Assembly (NCBI GenBank): GCA_029066845.1
Contig: JAIEFR010000022.1
Span: forward strand, 62,001 to 126,000
DNA from: Clostridia bacterium
GTDB lineage: Bacteria > Bacillota > Clostridia > Christensenellales > Borkfalkiaceae
Direction of reading: 5' to 3'
Length of the DNA: 64,000 nucleotides
The notes beneath the pieces are model-generated. The model saw only the letters and a program-made list of their open reading frames with translations. It was not told where the DNA came from and ran no database searches. The position numbers and the translations under genes are program-made. This document shows positions 9,060 through 18,975 of the stretch, piece after piece; position 1 is the stretch's first letter; each line of letters opens with the position of its first letter.

Positions 9060-12047
9060 TTACTCCGACAAGAATATGCCGTATATTACTAAACGGTTGC
9101 CCGCACTTGCCAGAACGAACGAATCTCCAGCTTCTAACGATACTTCCATTTTGTAAGCCGTGCCGTCAGTTCTCGTTCCGTCGGAAGAGGTTATCGTACG
9201 GGTAGCGCCGCCGGACTCTGTAACGGTTGCCGTTACGTTATCGGGTCTGACTGAATCTTTGTTCATTACGGTATAATAAATAATTACCTTAACTTTCTGG
9301 TTTGCATTAAAGGTATAAGTTCTGTTACCACCACCGGGGAACAAATAGGAATCAAACGTTGTACCGTCGGCTGCCGTAGCGCTCGTTTCAGTTACTGTAA
9401 CACTGCCGCCCGACAAAGTTGCGGTTATATAATCGTTATCACATATCTTTGAACCGCCCGAAACACTTCCCGTCAGTTCACTCGTCAAGTTGCCCGCAGG
9501 AACGTTACCCGACGAAGTGCCGCCAGTTACCGTTATGGTAACGCTGTCGCTCTTGCCGCCCGCCGTTGCGGTAATAGTTACCGTGCCCGCGGCTTTTGCG
9601 GTTACCACGCCGTTTGAAACCGTTGCTATACTGCTGTTGGAAGTAGTCCACGAAACAGTTTTGTTTGTAGCATTATTCGGCGAAACCGTCGCGCTTAACG
9701 TAGCCGTTCCGCCTACCGACATAGTTTTAGGCGCGCCGGATATCGCAACGCCCGATACGGCAACATCCTCGGGACCGGGGGTCGGGGTGACCGTTCCGCC
9801 ACCGCCGCCAACCGTACCGCTGCCGCCGCTGATTGTCGGGCATACGTAGGTTGCAAACGTTGCGTGTACTTCCGAGCTTGTATCGAGCGCAGGCGTAGAG
9901 CCTTCCAAACAAATGGTCTTGCCCGCGTGCTTTCCGGCCTCGTTATGCAGTCTTACGTAAACTATTTTAAGAACTGTCGTCAGATTTTCAAAATAAATAC
10001 TGGTTTTAGAAGCGTCGTAACGCGCCACCGTACCGCTGGTATTTACAATAAAGTCGCCTATCTTAATATCGGTATCCGCAACGTCGGTCTGGCTGATTTC
10101 GACTCCCGTGTAAATAAAGTCAACTGCCGAAACCTTTTCGGGCACGACCGCACTTGTATCTTCCGCCGCACTCGCACCGAGGTCAAGGTAAAGGAATTGC
10201 GCACCGCCATCGCCGTACTGCATTATCATATATTCTACATTATTTGCGGCTAATTCCGTAGCGTCAACTTCGTGTTCGAAATACAACAGTACACCCGAAG
10301 GCAGTCGGGTTTTCATTACTTCCTCAAAAAAGATATCATCACCTCTACCCCAACCGGTGGTATTAGGTGCGGAATAGAACGGATTTTCCTTAGTTGCTCC
10401 TTCTCTAGTGATTTTAATGAGAGAAAATCCCTCTTCTGCCTTTTCTGCATACATTACGAATTTGATTTTGCCAAGCTGCTGGGGTTTGAACCAAACGGCG
10501 TTGTTAGGCAAATATATACCCTCTTCGTAACTGTAGAAATTAATCCTTTGACCCCACTGGTCAAGCATATCGCCGGTTGCTTGACCGTTTTCGTCAACGA
10601 CTTTGCCGTCCGTACCCATAAAACCTTTACCGTAGGTTTTACCCATAATATTTATCTGACCGTGGAACGACCAACCGCCGACGCTGTTGTTATAAAACGG
10701 ATGTCCCGTATTATTAAAGGACTGACTTAATCTGACTGCCGTAAACCTTTCCTTATTGCCAACGTTAGGGGGCAACAAATCAATTATACCCTGAGGCAAC
10801 TCGTCGAATTCAGCCTGTGTCAACGGTTTGAAAACGGTCTTATCGTATGACGGAGATTGACTACTGGTATCGTATGAGCCACTTTGAGTTGTATACTTAT
10901 AGAACCATCTCGGCACGTTTTTATTATTTTGCATTACCCATTCGTTGCCGGACAACGTCATCGGGGGATCAAACGTGAGCTCCTTGGAGGTCATAATTTT
11001 ATTTTGATTACCGATGAAATAACCGATATTCTGATTTGAAACGACCTCTATTGCGTCCGCGCCCTCGTAAGTGGACTCCTCCGTTACGGCGAAAGGCACC
11101 TTTCTGAGCTCGGCGGGAACGGGGTTTACGTTTGTACCGGTATCGATATCGGGCAAACGCCAGGACGGCGTAGAAGATTTTTTATTGGCGTCGATTTTTT
11201 GTAATCGCGCAAGTAAATCTTCAACGTCGAAGCTCGAACCGAACGCCGCGCCGCTGCCGCCGGTGCCTGCGGTGTGTCCGCCGCCGGTTACGGAGGATTC
11301 GACGCCTTCGCCAAGCTCGCCCAGAATGCTGTTGAAAGTCGAGTACTTGGTGTTTGCATCGACTATCTGAAGATAGGTTTCCTTGTCGTTGGTAGCGCGC
11401 ACGCCTATAGACTGGCACAAACCTTCTACGTGACCGACCGCAAGACCAACGACCTTATTGGCACCTGCGCTGTACTTCGTGCTTGACTTACCGCCCACAA
11501 GCAAAACGGGGTTATCGAGAATAAAGTTGCGTATCTGGCAATCGGTGCCGTCCGTATTGCCGAACAGACCCACGGCGTTGGAGAACTCGTAGGAATCCGA
11601 CGCCTCGATGGGATACATTTCTTTGGTTAGCTTGGATTTATCCGTAGTAACCTTTAAGTTCTTTATGGTTTTACCCTTGCCGTTGAAAACGCCTATAAAG
11701 GGATGCTCGTCGTTGCCGATAGGGGGCAGCCACAGACCGTCCATATCTATTTCGTCAACGCTTTCTTTGATTTCGAAATAATACTTTTCGCCGCGGAATC
11801 TACCGGTATTCTGCAAAACCGCAAGGTTACGCATATGCGTGGGGTTTGCTATGATGAAAGCGTGACCGGGGCCGGGCGACTTGCCGTCGCCGCTGGTGCT
11901 GTCGAAATACGCACCCGCCGAAGCGCCGCTCAACTCGAACGGGGAATTCCTGCGGTCAATAAGCCACGCGAAAGCATAGCCGACCGTAAACACGGCGACT
12001 ACCAGAGCAATTATTAAACATATAGTTTTATAAACTCTTGCTTTCAC
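9060..12047 (-). CDS. Secreted BIG2-domain protein, TasA-like N-terminus
   Basis: A 995-residue extracellular protein starting at GTG, with GGGGGA upstream. Residues 1-28 form a signal peptide/anchor that runs into FAWLIDRRNS, resembling the SipW-type exported proteins (TasA/camelysin group). Residues about 80-220 hold GLUG-like beta-helix motifs (GVFNGKGKTIKNLKV, VGLFGNTDG). A Thr/Pro/Gly linker near 750 precedes a clear bacterial Ig-like BIG2 domain (about 760-845, with LSATVSPNNATNKTVSW and ATVSNGVVTAKAAGTVTI). The last 145 residues form a beta-rich module ending NRLVIYGIFLSE, plausibly a carbohydrate-binding domain. It follows the smaller secreted protein by 23 bases, so the two are co-transcribed. 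A role at the cell surface or in matrix is inferred. Confidence 0.8.
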   Translation of the reverse strand: MKARVYKTICLIIALVVAVFTVGYAFAWLIDRRNSPFELSGASAGAYFDSTSGDGKSPGPGHAFIIANPTHMRNLAVLQNTGRFRGEKYYFEIKESVDEIDMDGLWLPPIGNDEHPFIGVFNGKGKTIKNLKVTTDKSKLTKEMYPIEASDSYEFSNAVGLFGNTDGTDCQIRNFILDNPVLLVGGKSSTKYSAGANKVVGLAVGHVEGLCQSIGVRATNDKETYLQIVDANTKYSTFNSILGELGEGVESSVTGGGHTAGTGGSGAAFGSSFDVEDLLARLQKIDANKKSSTPSWRLPDIDTGTNVNPVPAELRKVPFAVTEESTYEGADAIEVVSNQNIGYFIGNQNKIMTSKELTFDPPMTLSGNEWVMQNNKNVPRWFYKYTTQSGSYDTSSQSPSYDKTVFKPLTQAEFDELPQGIIDLLPPNVGNKERFTAVRLSQSFNNTGHPFYNNSVGGWSFHGQINIMGKTYGKGFMGTDGKVVDENGQATGDMLDQWGQRINFYSYEEGIYLPNNAVWFKPQQLGKIKFVMYAEKAEEGFSLIKITREGATKENPFYSAPNTTGWGRGDDIFFEEVMKTRLPSGVLLYFEHEVDATELAANNVEYMIMQYGDGGAQFLYLDLGASAAEDTSAVVPEKVSAVDFIYTGVEISQTDVADTDIKIGDFIVNTSGTVARYDASKTSIYFENLTTVLKIVYVRLHNEAGKHAGKTICLEGSTPALDTSSEVHATFATYVCPTISGGSGTVGGGGGTVTPTPGPEDVAVSGVAISGAPKTMSVGGTATLSATVSPNNATNKTVSWTTSNSSIATVSNGVVTAKAAGTVTITATAGGKSDSVTITVTGGTSSGNVPAGNLTSELTGSVSGGSKICDNDYITATLSGGSVTVTETSATAADGTTFDSYLFPGGGNRTYTFNANQKVKVIIYYTVMNKDSVRPDNVTATVTESGGATRTITSSDGTRTDGTAYKMEVSLEAGDSFVLASAGNRLVIYGIFLSE

Positions 12048-12070
12048 TTCTTTTCCCCCGAAGCCTTAAA

Positions 12071-12811
12071 TCAGACTTCCTGAATATAAAAGCTTATATC
12101 ATTTGCAAAATCCATAGGCGTATTCAACGTGGTGCCTTCTATGGAAAGCGCTTTGTAATACTGCGAATAAATTTTATTTTCTTCGTAATCTATTATGCAA
12201 TAGAATTTTATCGTCTTGGTGCCGTCCGCACCCGTATCCTTGATTCCTTCCTGTATGGTTATTATGCTGCCGTCGGTGTCGGCAATGTCCTGACCGTTCT
12301 TTTCAGCTGCCAGCGTAACGGTTGAAGGCTTGGCGGCAGGCTGGGTTCCCGCAATATTGTAAAAGCTTACGACGGACGACAGCGCGCAGTCGAGCACAAG
12401 CCCGCTGCTTCCCGTCTTGCTTGTAATCTCGCCGTGCGTGTCCCTGCAGTATGCGAAAATTGCATAATCCTTTCCCAGGTCCTCGTTGAAGGTGTAGGAA
12501 AATTCAAGCAGCAACGCCGTCGTGGTGCTTATCAGTCCGCCGTAAGCGGACATTACTACGTTGGGACCCGTAACTTCGTTTCCGACTGTGTACGTGGGAA
12601 CGCCGCCAGTGTAGCTGGGAGTTTTAAGCTCGTACGCCTTGATTTCGAAATCCTTGATATTTATTTCCTTGGACGTGGCGTTGGAGCCGCCCGCGCCCAC
12701 CCTGTCGTTCACCGCAAACCAGGCAAGGCAGACGCCGCCGCACAGAATAACGCTTGCGGCAAGTGCGATTACGGCTTTCAAAAGTCTTTTGGAAGCTTTC
12801 AACGCTTTCAT
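12071..12811 (-). CDS. Secreted protein with SipW/TasA-like signal
   Basis: A 246-residue exported protein. A basic start and hydrophobic stretch (about 10-32) end in CLAWFAVNDRVGAGG, followed by an INIKDFEIKAYEL beta strand, like the N-terminal pattern of SipW-processed TasA-type fibre proteins. The rest is beta-rich with no known catalytic motif. It is the promoter-proximal gene of a two-gene operon with the 995-residue BIG2 protein; GGAGGG gives a strong ribosome site. A consensus promoter with a 75-base leader containing GCGTACGC repeats drives it. Neither a SipW peptidase nor a sortase is in the window, so fibre formation is only a guess. Confidence 0.7.
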   Translation of the reverse strand: MKALKASKRLLKAVIALAASVILCGGVCLAWFAVNDRVGAGGSNATSKEINIKDFEIKAYELKTPSYTGGVPTYTVGNEVTGPNVVMSAYGGLISTTTALLLEFSYTFNEDLGKDYAIFAYCRDTHGEITSKTGSSGLVLDCALSSVVSFYNIAGTQPAAKPSTVTLAAEKNGQDIADTDGSIITIQEGIKDTGADGTKTIKFYCIIDYEENKIYSQYYKALSIEGTTLNTPMDFANDISFYIQEV

Positions 12812-12886
12812 TTTTCCACCCTCCTTTCATAGTTTACGGCACGGAACGTGCGCGTACGCAGAGCGCGTACGCATATACATAACACT

Positions 12887-12915
12887 ATTATATTATGCGT
12901 GTTATCATTTGTCAA
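12887..12915 (-). promoter_or_regulatory. Consensus promoter of the secreted-protein pair
   Basis: A perfect sigma-A promoter, TTGACA, 17-bp spacer, TATAAT, on the minus strand. The leader downstream contains two copies of GCGTACGC (12852-12873 region) able to form a hairpin. Confidence 0.85.
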
Positions 12916-13014
12916 GACAGATATAAAAAAATTTTAACAACACGAATTTTGTTTATTTATGCGCAAAAATACGTTTTTATTCGTTTTTTATGCATAAATA
13001 GCCAGCCTTTCGTG

Positions 13015-13043
13015 TTGACAAACGCATAGATATATAGTAAAAT
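13015..13043 (+). promoter_or_regulatory. ilv-leu operon promoter
   Basis: TTGACA, 17-bp spacer, TAAAAT, ending 27 bases before the ilvB ATG, with GGAG in between. The leader is too short for a T-box riboswitch or leucine-type attenuator. Confidence 0.8.
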
Positions 13044-13070
13044 GTAAGGTAACAATTCGGAGAAAATCAT

Positions 13071-14726
13071 ATGAAAATAAGTGGAGCGGACATTCTTATA
13101 AACTGCCTTCTGGAACAGGGCGTGGATACCATTTTCGGCTATCCCGGCGGCTCGGTTTTAGACATTTACGACGCGCTTTACAGGAACGGCAAAATCAACC
13201 ATATCCTTACCGCGCACGAGCAGGGCGCGGCGCACGCCGCCGACGGCTATGCAAGGGTTACGGGCAAGGTCGGCGTTTGCTTTGCAACGTCGGGTCCCGG
13301 CGCAACCAATCTTGTCACGGGAATTGCCACGGCGTATATGGACAGCATACCTATGGTTGCCGTCACGGGCAACGTCGGACTGAATAACCTGGGCAGGGAT
13401 TCCTTTCAGGAAGTGGACATTGCGGGCATAACGATGCCCATCACAAAACACAATTTTATAGTCAAGGACGTAAGCGAGCTTGCGGACGTTATCAGGCGCG
13501 CTTTTTACATTGCAAATTCTGGGCGCAAGGGTCCCGTTCTTATCGATATTTTAAAGAACGTGCAGACGGCGGTTTACGACTACGAGCCCGCAAAACCCCT
13601 GCCCTTAAAGCCCTACGAAACGCCGCACAGCAAAATCGAAGAAGCGGCGGAAATTATCAACCAAAGCAAGAAACCTTTGCTGATGGTCGGCGGCGGCGCG
13701 GCGGCAAGCGACGCGACTCCCCACCTTATCAAGCTTGCAAAAAAGCTAAACGCGCCCGTCACCTATACCCTTATGGGCAAGGGCGTTATTCCCGACGGCG
13801 AAAAATACAACCTGGGTATGCTGGGTATGCACGGCACGGTTGCGGCGGCGAAAGCGCTTATCGAGAGCGACTGCATCGTGGCGCTGGGCACGCGTTTTTC
13901 GGACAGGGTTGCGCTCAACCGCGACCTGTTTGCAAACGGCAAAAAAGTCGTGCACGTGGACATCGACAACGCCGAATTCAACAAGAACGTTGCCGTTACT
14001 TTAAGCGTGCTTGCCGACGTTTCGGCGTGTGCGAAAGCCCTTATCCCCTTAGTTGAAAACAAGGACGAAAAGTGGCTTGAAAGCGCAATATGCGCCGCCC
14101 AACCCAACGACGGCGGCAATTGCAGGGCTTACGAAATACTGCGCACTGCGGCAAAGCTTGCGCCTGCCGGCTCCCCCCTTATCACAGACGTGGGACAGCA
14201 CCAGATGTGGACGGCGCAGGCATACCCCCTCGAATCGCCCAGAAGATTCTGTTCGAGCGGCGGACTGGGCACTATGGGCTACGGAATGGGCGCGGCGATA
14301 GGCGCGGCGTTCGGTTCGGGCAAGCCTTGCGTGCTGGTCACGGGCGACGGTTGCTTCAATATGAATCTGAACGAACTGTCCACCGCCGTCACCGAGGGCG
14401 TGCCCCTCGTCATTCTGCTTATGAATAACGGCGTGCTGGGAATGGTAAGACAGTGGCAGAAAATTTTCTACGACAGAAGATTTTCGCAGACCACTTTGAA
14501 GAAGAAAACCGACTACGTTAAGTTTGCCGAAAGCTTCGGCGCGAAGGGCATACTGCTTAGCGAAAACGACGACGTTGAAAGCAAGCTTAAAGAGGCTTTC
14601 GATTATGCGGTTAAAAACTGCGCACCCGTGCTTGTGGACTGCCGCATTTCGGGCGACGACAACGTTTTACCTATGATTAAACCCGGGGCGGCGTACGAAA
14701 CGCAGCTCAAGAAAATGGAGGACTGA
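13071..14726 (+). CDS. ilvB: Acetolactate synthase large subunit
   Basis: Thiamine-diphosphate enzyme that condenses pyruvate (or pyruvate plus 2-ketobutyrate), first common step of valine, leucine and isoleucine synthesis. The 551 residues have the three-domain ThDP fold: pyrimidine-binding domain with the catalytic Glu in AHEQGAAHAADGYAR (about 48-62), the TSGPGATNLVTG motif, a central FAD-type domain, and the ThDP/Mg motif GDGCFNMNLNELSTA with downstream NN (about 425-452). First gene of the plus-strand branched-chain operon; one base separates it from ilvN. Biosynthetic IlvB is favoured over catabolic AlsS because of the adjacent regulatory subunit. Confidence 0.96.
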   Translation: MKISGADILINCLLEQGVDTIFGYPGGSVLDIYDALYRNGKINHILTAHEQGAAHAADGYARVTGKVGVCFATSGPGATNLVTGIATAYMDSIPMVAVTGNVGLNNLGRDSFQEVDIAGITMPITKHNFIVKDVSELADVIRRAFYIANSGRKGPVLIDILKNVQTAVYDYEPAKPLPLKPYETPHSKIEEAAEIINQSKKPLLMVGGGAAASDATPHLIKLAKKLNAPVTYTLMGKGVIPDGEKYNLGMLGMHGTVAAAKALIESDCIVALGTRFSDRVALNRDLFANGKKVVHVDIDNAEFNKNVAVTLSVLADVSACAKALIPLVENKDEKWLESAICAAQPNDGGNCRAYEILRTAAKLAPAGSPLITDVGQHQMWTAQAYPLESPRRFCSSGGLGTMGYGMGAAIGAAFGSGKPCVLVTGDGCFNMNLNELSTAVTEGVPLVILLMNNGVLGMVRQWQKIFYDRRFSQTTLKKKTDYVKFAESFGAKGILLSENDDVESKLKEAFDYAVKNCAPVLVDCRISGDDNVLPMIKPGAAYETQLKKMED

Positions 14727-14727
14727 A

Positions 14728-15261
14728 ATGGACGGCAAGATTAAAAAGTATACGATAGGCGCGCTGGTATCCAACAAGAGCGGCGTTCTTACCCGCATTT
14801 CCGGTCTGTTCGCGCGCAGGGGCTACAACATAGAAAGCCTTACGGCGTGCGCCACCGAGGACCCCGAAATTTCGCGTATGACCGTTATTCTGGTCGGCGA
14901 CGAATATACCCTTTATCAGATGATAAGGCAGATGGACAAGCTTGAGGACGTAAAGAAAATAGGTTGCGCCAACGAGCTTGACTGCGTTTACCGCGAACTG
15001 CTGCTTGCCAAGGTTTCGGCGGAGGGCGAAGCGCGAGCGCAGATTGCGCTTGTAAACGAGGTCTACAAGGCGAAGGTCGTTGACCTTTCCATCGACACGA
15101 TGATTTTAGAGCTGACGGGCGACCCCGAAAAAATAGACGCATATATAAAGGTTATCGAGCCGTTCGGCATACTCGAAATGCAGCGCACGGGCGTCACCGT
15201 GCTTGCCCGCGGAAGGCATACGCTCAAGGATAGAGATTGTTACGGCGACCATATAAATTAA
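14728..15261 (+). CDS. ilvN: Acetolactate synthase regulatory subunit
   Basis: Small subunit that activates IlvB and confers valine feedback inhibition. It opens with an ACT domain (about 8-80: ALVSNKSGVLTRISGLFARRGYNIESL is the canonical ligand-binding segment, with the Gly and Asn positions conserved), followed by the C-terminal domain of the IlvH/IlvN family (LVNEVYKAKVVDLS). At 177 residues it is the full-length form with both domains. GGAGG in the ilvB end serves as ribosome site. The symbol ilvH would be equally correct. Confidence 0.95.
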   Translation: MDGKIKKYTIGALVSNKSGVLTRISGLFARRGYNIESLTACATEDPEISRMTVILVGDEYTLYQMIRQMDKLEDVKKIGCANELDCVYRELLLAKVSAEGEARAQIALVNEVYKAKVVDLSIDTMILELTGDPEKIDAYIKVIEPFGILEMQRTGVTVLARGRHTLKDRDCYGDHIN

Positions 15262-15277
15262 ATAAGGAACATTATAA

Positions 15278-16942
15278 ATGAAGAACATATTTTCAACCAG
15301 TACCGATATGAGTTCGCAGCGCTCGCTTTTAAGGGCGCTGGGATGGACGGACAGCGAAATGAATAAGCCCATAGTTGGAATTATTTGCGCGCAAAGCGAG
15401 ATTATCCCCGGACATATGCACCTGGATATGATTGCAAAAGCCGCGTCCGAGGGCGTTATTGCCGCTGGCGGCAAACCCGTAATACTGCCCGCGATAGGCG
15501 TGTGCGACGGCATTGCGATGGGTCACGAGGGTATGAGATATTCCCTCCCCTCCCGCGAAATAATTGCCGACAGCTGCGAAATTCTTCTGCGCGCGCACGG
15601 CATACAGGCGGCGGTGTTTATAGGCAACTGCGACAAGATTATCCCCGGTATGCTTATGGCGGCTGCGAGGGTGAATATCCCCTCCGTATTCGTTTCGGGC
15701 GGACCTATGCTTGCGGGCAGAGTACACGGTAAAAAGACCTCCCTTTCGACTATGTTCGAGGAGGTAGGCGCATACAATGCAGGCAGGATAAGCGCGGACG
15801 AATTGAAAGATTTCGAATGCGGCGCCTGCCCCACCTGCGGCTCGTGCAGCGGTATGTTTACGGCGAACAGCTTAAACTGCCTTTGCGAGGCGTTGGGTAT
15901 GGCGTTGCCCGGCAACGGCACGCTGCCTATGGTTTACAGTGCGCGCCTTGCGCTTGCCAAGCAGGCAGGCGAGGCGGTTATGAACCTGCTTGAAAAGAAT
16001 ATCCGCCCTTCCGACATAATGACCCCCGCCGCGTTCAAGAACGCCGAAACGGTTGATATGGCGATAGGCGCTTCCACCAACACCGTGCTGCACCTAATAG
16101 CCGTCGCGCGCGAAGCGGGACTCAGCAAGGAGCAGGTGTCGATGGACATATTGAACGGCATAAGCGAAAAGACTCCCAACCTGTGCCGTCTTGCGCCCGC
16201 GGGCGAACACTATATAGAAGAACTGCACGAAGCCGGCGGCATATCGGCGGTTATGAAGGAGTTGTACGACGCCAAGCTTTTGAACGGCGAAGTTATGACG
16301 GTCAGCGGCAAAGCCCTTAAAGAGGTTATAAAGAACTCCGTAAACCGCAACGAGGAAATTATCCGCCCCGTTGCCTCTCCCTACTCCGCGCAGGGCGGTC
16401 TTACCGTGCTTAAAGGCAACCTTGCCAAGGACGGCTGCGTTGTAAAGAAGTCGGCGGTTGACCCCAAGATGCTCAAGCACAGCGGACCCGCCAAATGCTT
16501 CGACAGCGAGGAAGAGGCAATGCTTGCGATTTCGGGCGGCAAAATATGCGCGGGCGACGTAGTTGTTATCCGCTACGAAGGACCTCTGGGAGGACCTGGT
16601 ATGCGCGAAATGCTCACCCCCACCTCCGCCATTGTCGGCGCGGGTCTGGGCGACACGGTAGCGCTCATCACCGACGGCAGATTTTCGGGAGCGACGCGCG
16701 GCGCGGCAATCGGTCACGTATGTCCCGAGGCGGCTGCGGGCGGTCTTATAGGCATAGTCAAGGACGGCGATATAATCGATATAGATATAAACGCGTGCTC
16801 GCTGAGCGTGCGCCTCAGCGACGACGAAATAGCAAAGAGATATTCCGATTTCAAGCCGCTTGTAAAGCCCGTCAACGGTTACCTTTCGAGATACAGAAAT
16901 TCGGTAACTTCCGCATCAGACGGCGCGGTATTCAAAAAATAA
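15278..16942 (+). CDS. ilvD: Dihydroxy-acid dehydratase
   Basis: Fe-S enzyme that dehydrates 2,3-dihydroxy acids to 2-keto acids, the third step of valine/isoleucine synthesis. The cluster-binding cysteines occur in FIGNCDKIIPGMLM and GACPTCGSCSGMFTANSLNC; the C-terminal part has GPLGGPGMREML and DGRFSGATRGAAIGHVCPEA, both family signatures. Length 554 is standard. It lies 16 bases after ilvN. The intermediate enzyme, ketol-acid reductoisomerase (ilvC), is not between them, unlike many ilvBNC operons. Confidence 0.97.
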   Translation: MKNIFSTSTDMSSQRSLLRALGWTDSEMNKPIVGIICAQSEIIPGHMHLDMIAKAASEGVIAAGGKPVILPAIGVCDGIAMGHEGMRYSLPSREIIADSCEILLRAHGIQAAVFIGNCDKIIPGMLMAAARVNIPSVFVSGGPMLAGRVHGKKTSLSTMFEEVGAYNAGRISADELKDFECGACPTCGSCSGMFTANSLNCLCEALGMALPGNGTLPMVYSARLALAKQAGEAVMNLLEKNIRPSDIMTPAAFKNAETVDMAIGASTNTVLHLIAVAREAGLSKEQVSMDILNGISEKTPNLCRLAPAGEHYIEELHEAGGISAVMKELYDAKLLNGEVMTVSGKALKEVIKNSVNRNEEIIRPVASPYSAQGGLTVLKGNLAKDGCVVKKSAVDPKMLKHSGPAKCFDSEEEAMLAISGGKICAGDVVVIRYEGPLGGPGMREMLTPTSAIVGAGLGDTVALITDGRFSGATRGAAIGHVCPEAAAGGLIGIVKDGDIIDIDINACSLSVRLSDDEIAKRYSDFKPLVKPVNGYLSRYRNSVTSASDGAVFKK

Positions 16943-16963
16943 TCAAAGCATATAGTATTACCA

Positions 16964-17707
16964 ATGAAAGAAAAGACAATGAATTTTTCCGTGGATACGG
17001 ACGTTAACAGCATAGAATGCGATTTATACTGCGCGCGCCTTATACTTGCCGCGGCGGACGACGGAAAGCTTACCGTCGAATACCCCGACTGTAAGAACGT
17101 GAACGCAGGCTGCGGCGACGGTACCCTTATAATCAACCAGCGCAAGCGCGCATTCTTCGCACACAAAAAACAGCTGATTAAAATATGCGTGCCTGAGCAT
17201 ACCGTTCCCGCACTTCAGATATCGGGCAGACATCTTGCCGTTGAAATAAGCGACGGCATTTACGGAGAGCTTTCCATCACCGCGGACGACGGCGAGATTA
17301 GCCTTTCGGGCGGCTCGTTCGGCGAAGCGGAGATTGCTGGCGGCGACCTGTCGGTTTATCTTGGCGGCGTGACCGTCAAGGGCAATCTCGTAGTACAGAT
17401 TGACAGGGGCAACGTGCTTGCGGAAAACACCTTTGCAACGCGCTGCGAATGCAGGGCTACCCGCGGCAATATCGGTCTTGTCAGCCTCAACTGCAAGGAC
17501 TCCTCCTTCGATACGCAGAAAGGAAACATAACCGCAAGTCTTTCCGGCAGTGCGGACGACTTCAATACCGACCTGTTCACCAACGAAGGAACGATGAACA
17601 GAGAAAACCAAAAGCCCGACGGTGCGGAGGGCAGCTTCCACGCCTACACCAAAAAGGGAAACATAGTGCTCGACTTCGAAAAGGACGGGCAAAAGGAGAA
17701 CGCCTGA
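16964..17707 (+). CDS. DUF4097-like beta-helix protein in the ilv-leu operon
   Basis: Uncharacterised 247-residue protein, no signal peptide or membrane segment. It consists of repeated short beta strands of the pattern G-x-L-x-(I/V)-x-x-x-x-G-x-(I/V/L) (for example [57 protein letters not shown]), typical of the right-handed coil of DUF4097 proteins. Sitting 22 bases after ilvD and ending 2 bases before leuC, it is embedded in the operon. No catalytic residues stand out. A second possible start is the Met at codon 6; neither has a good ribosome site. Confidence 0.65.
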   Translation: MKEKTMNFSVDTDVNSIECDLYCARLILAAADDGKLTVEYPDCKNVNAGCGDGTLIINQRKRAFFAHKKQLIKICVPEHTVPALQISGRHLAVEISDGIYGELSITADDGEISLSGGSFGEAEIAGGDLSVYLGGVTVKGNLVVQIDRGNVLAENTFATRCECRATRGNIGLVSLNCKDSSFDTQKGNITASLSGSADDFNTDLFTNEGTMNRENQKPDGAEGSFHAYTKKGNIVLDFEKDGQKENA

Positions 17708-17709
17708 TT

Positions 17710-18963
17710 ATGGCAATGACAGCATCACAGAAAATACTTGCCGCACACGCGCACCTTGACGAGGTGACCGCGGGTCAGCTTATTTCCGCGGAACTCGACC
17801 TCGTTCTGGCAAACGACATCACGGGTCCCGTGGCAATCAAGGAATTCAAAAAGACCGGCGCGGACAAGGTTAAGGACAAAAGTAAGATTGCGCTGGTTAT
17901 GGACCACTTTGCTCCCAACAAGGACGTAAAGAGCGCCGAACAGTGCAAAGCCTGCCGCATATTCGCCAAAGAACAGGGAATTGAAAATTTTTACGACGTC
18001 GGAAAGATGGGCATAGAGCACGCCCTGCTGCCCGAGCTGGGGCTTGTAGGCGCGGGCGACCTCGTTATAGGCGCGGACAGCCATACCTGCACCTACGGCG
18101 CGCTGGGCGCGTTTTCGACGGGCGTGGGCTCCACAGATATGGCGGCGGGTATGCTCACGCAGAAGTGCTGGTTCAAGGTACCCTCCGCAATCAAATTCGA
18201 GCTGACGGGCAAGCCTGCAAAGTACGTTTGCGGCAAGGACGTTATATTACATATTATAGGTCTTATCGGCGTTGACGGCGCGCTTTACAAGAGTATGGAA
18301 TTTACCGGCGACGGCGTGAAATATCTGAACATCGACGACCGCTTTACCATTTGCAATATGGCAATCGAAGCGGGCGCAAAGAACGGCATATTCCCCGTTG
18401 ACGAGGTTGCGCTGGAATATATGAAGGGCAGATTCAAGCGCCCCGTAAAGGCGTACGAAGCCGACCCCGACGCGCAGTACGACGCGGTTTATAAGATAGA
18501 CTTATCCAAGCTTAAACCCACGGTATCCTTCCCCCACCTGCCCGAAAACACCAAGACCGAATGGGACAACGTTCCCGTTGACCAGGTGGTTATAGGCAGC
18601 TGCACGAACGGAAGAATTACCGATATGCGCATTGCTGCGGAAATATTGAAGGGCAGAAAGGTTGCCGACGGCGTGAGGGCGATTATTATTCCCGCCACGC
18701 AGGAGGTTTACAGGCAGTGTATAAACGAGGGTCTTGTAAACGTCTTCCTGGACGCGGGCGCGATTGTATCCACGCCCACCTGCGGTCCCTGCCTGGGCGG
18801 ATATATGGGCATACTCGCGGAAGGCGAAAGAGCGGTTTCCACCACCAACAGAAATTTCGTAGGACGTATGGGACACGTCAACAGCGAGGTCTATCTTGCC
18901 TCCCCCTACGTTGCTGCGGCAAGCGCGGTAAAGGGTCGTCTGTGTACGCCCGACGAGTTGTAA
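17710..18963 (+). CDS. leuC: 3-isopropylmalate dehydratase large subunit
   Basis: Aconitase-family [4Fe-4S] subunit that, with LeuD, isomerises 2- to 3-isopropylmalate in leucine synthesis. The cluster cysteines lie in [13 protein letters not shown] and [34 protein letters not shown] is the conserved substrate-side segment. At 417 residues it is the short (archaeal/HACN-type) LeuC that pairs with a separate small subunit. The frame is open for 87 codons upstream, but that overlaps the preceding gene; I chose the ATG giving MAMTASQKI because it aligns with LeuC N-termini and follows AAAGGAGAA. Confidence 0.95.
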   Translation: MAMTASQKILAAHAHLDEVTAGQLISAELDLVLANDITGPVAIKEFKKTGADKVKDKSKIALVMDHFAPNKDVKSAEQCKACRIFAKEQGIENFYDVGKMGIEHALLPELGLVGAGDLVIGADSHTCTYGALGAFSTGVGSTDMAAGMLTQKCWFKVPSAIKFELTGKPAKYVCGKDVILHIIGLIGVDGALYKSMEFTGDGVKYLNIDDRFTICNMAIEAGAKNGIFPVDEVALEYMKGRFKRPVKAYEADPDAQYDAVYKIDLSKLKPTVSFPHLPENTKTEWDNVPVDQVVIGSCTNGRITDMRIAAEILKGRKVADGVRAIIIPATQEVYRQCINEGLVNVFLDAGAIVSTPTCGPCLGGYMGILAEGERAVSTTNRNFVGRMGHVNSEVYLASPYVAAASAVKGRLCTPDEL

Positions 18964-18975
18964 GGAGTAAGTCTA

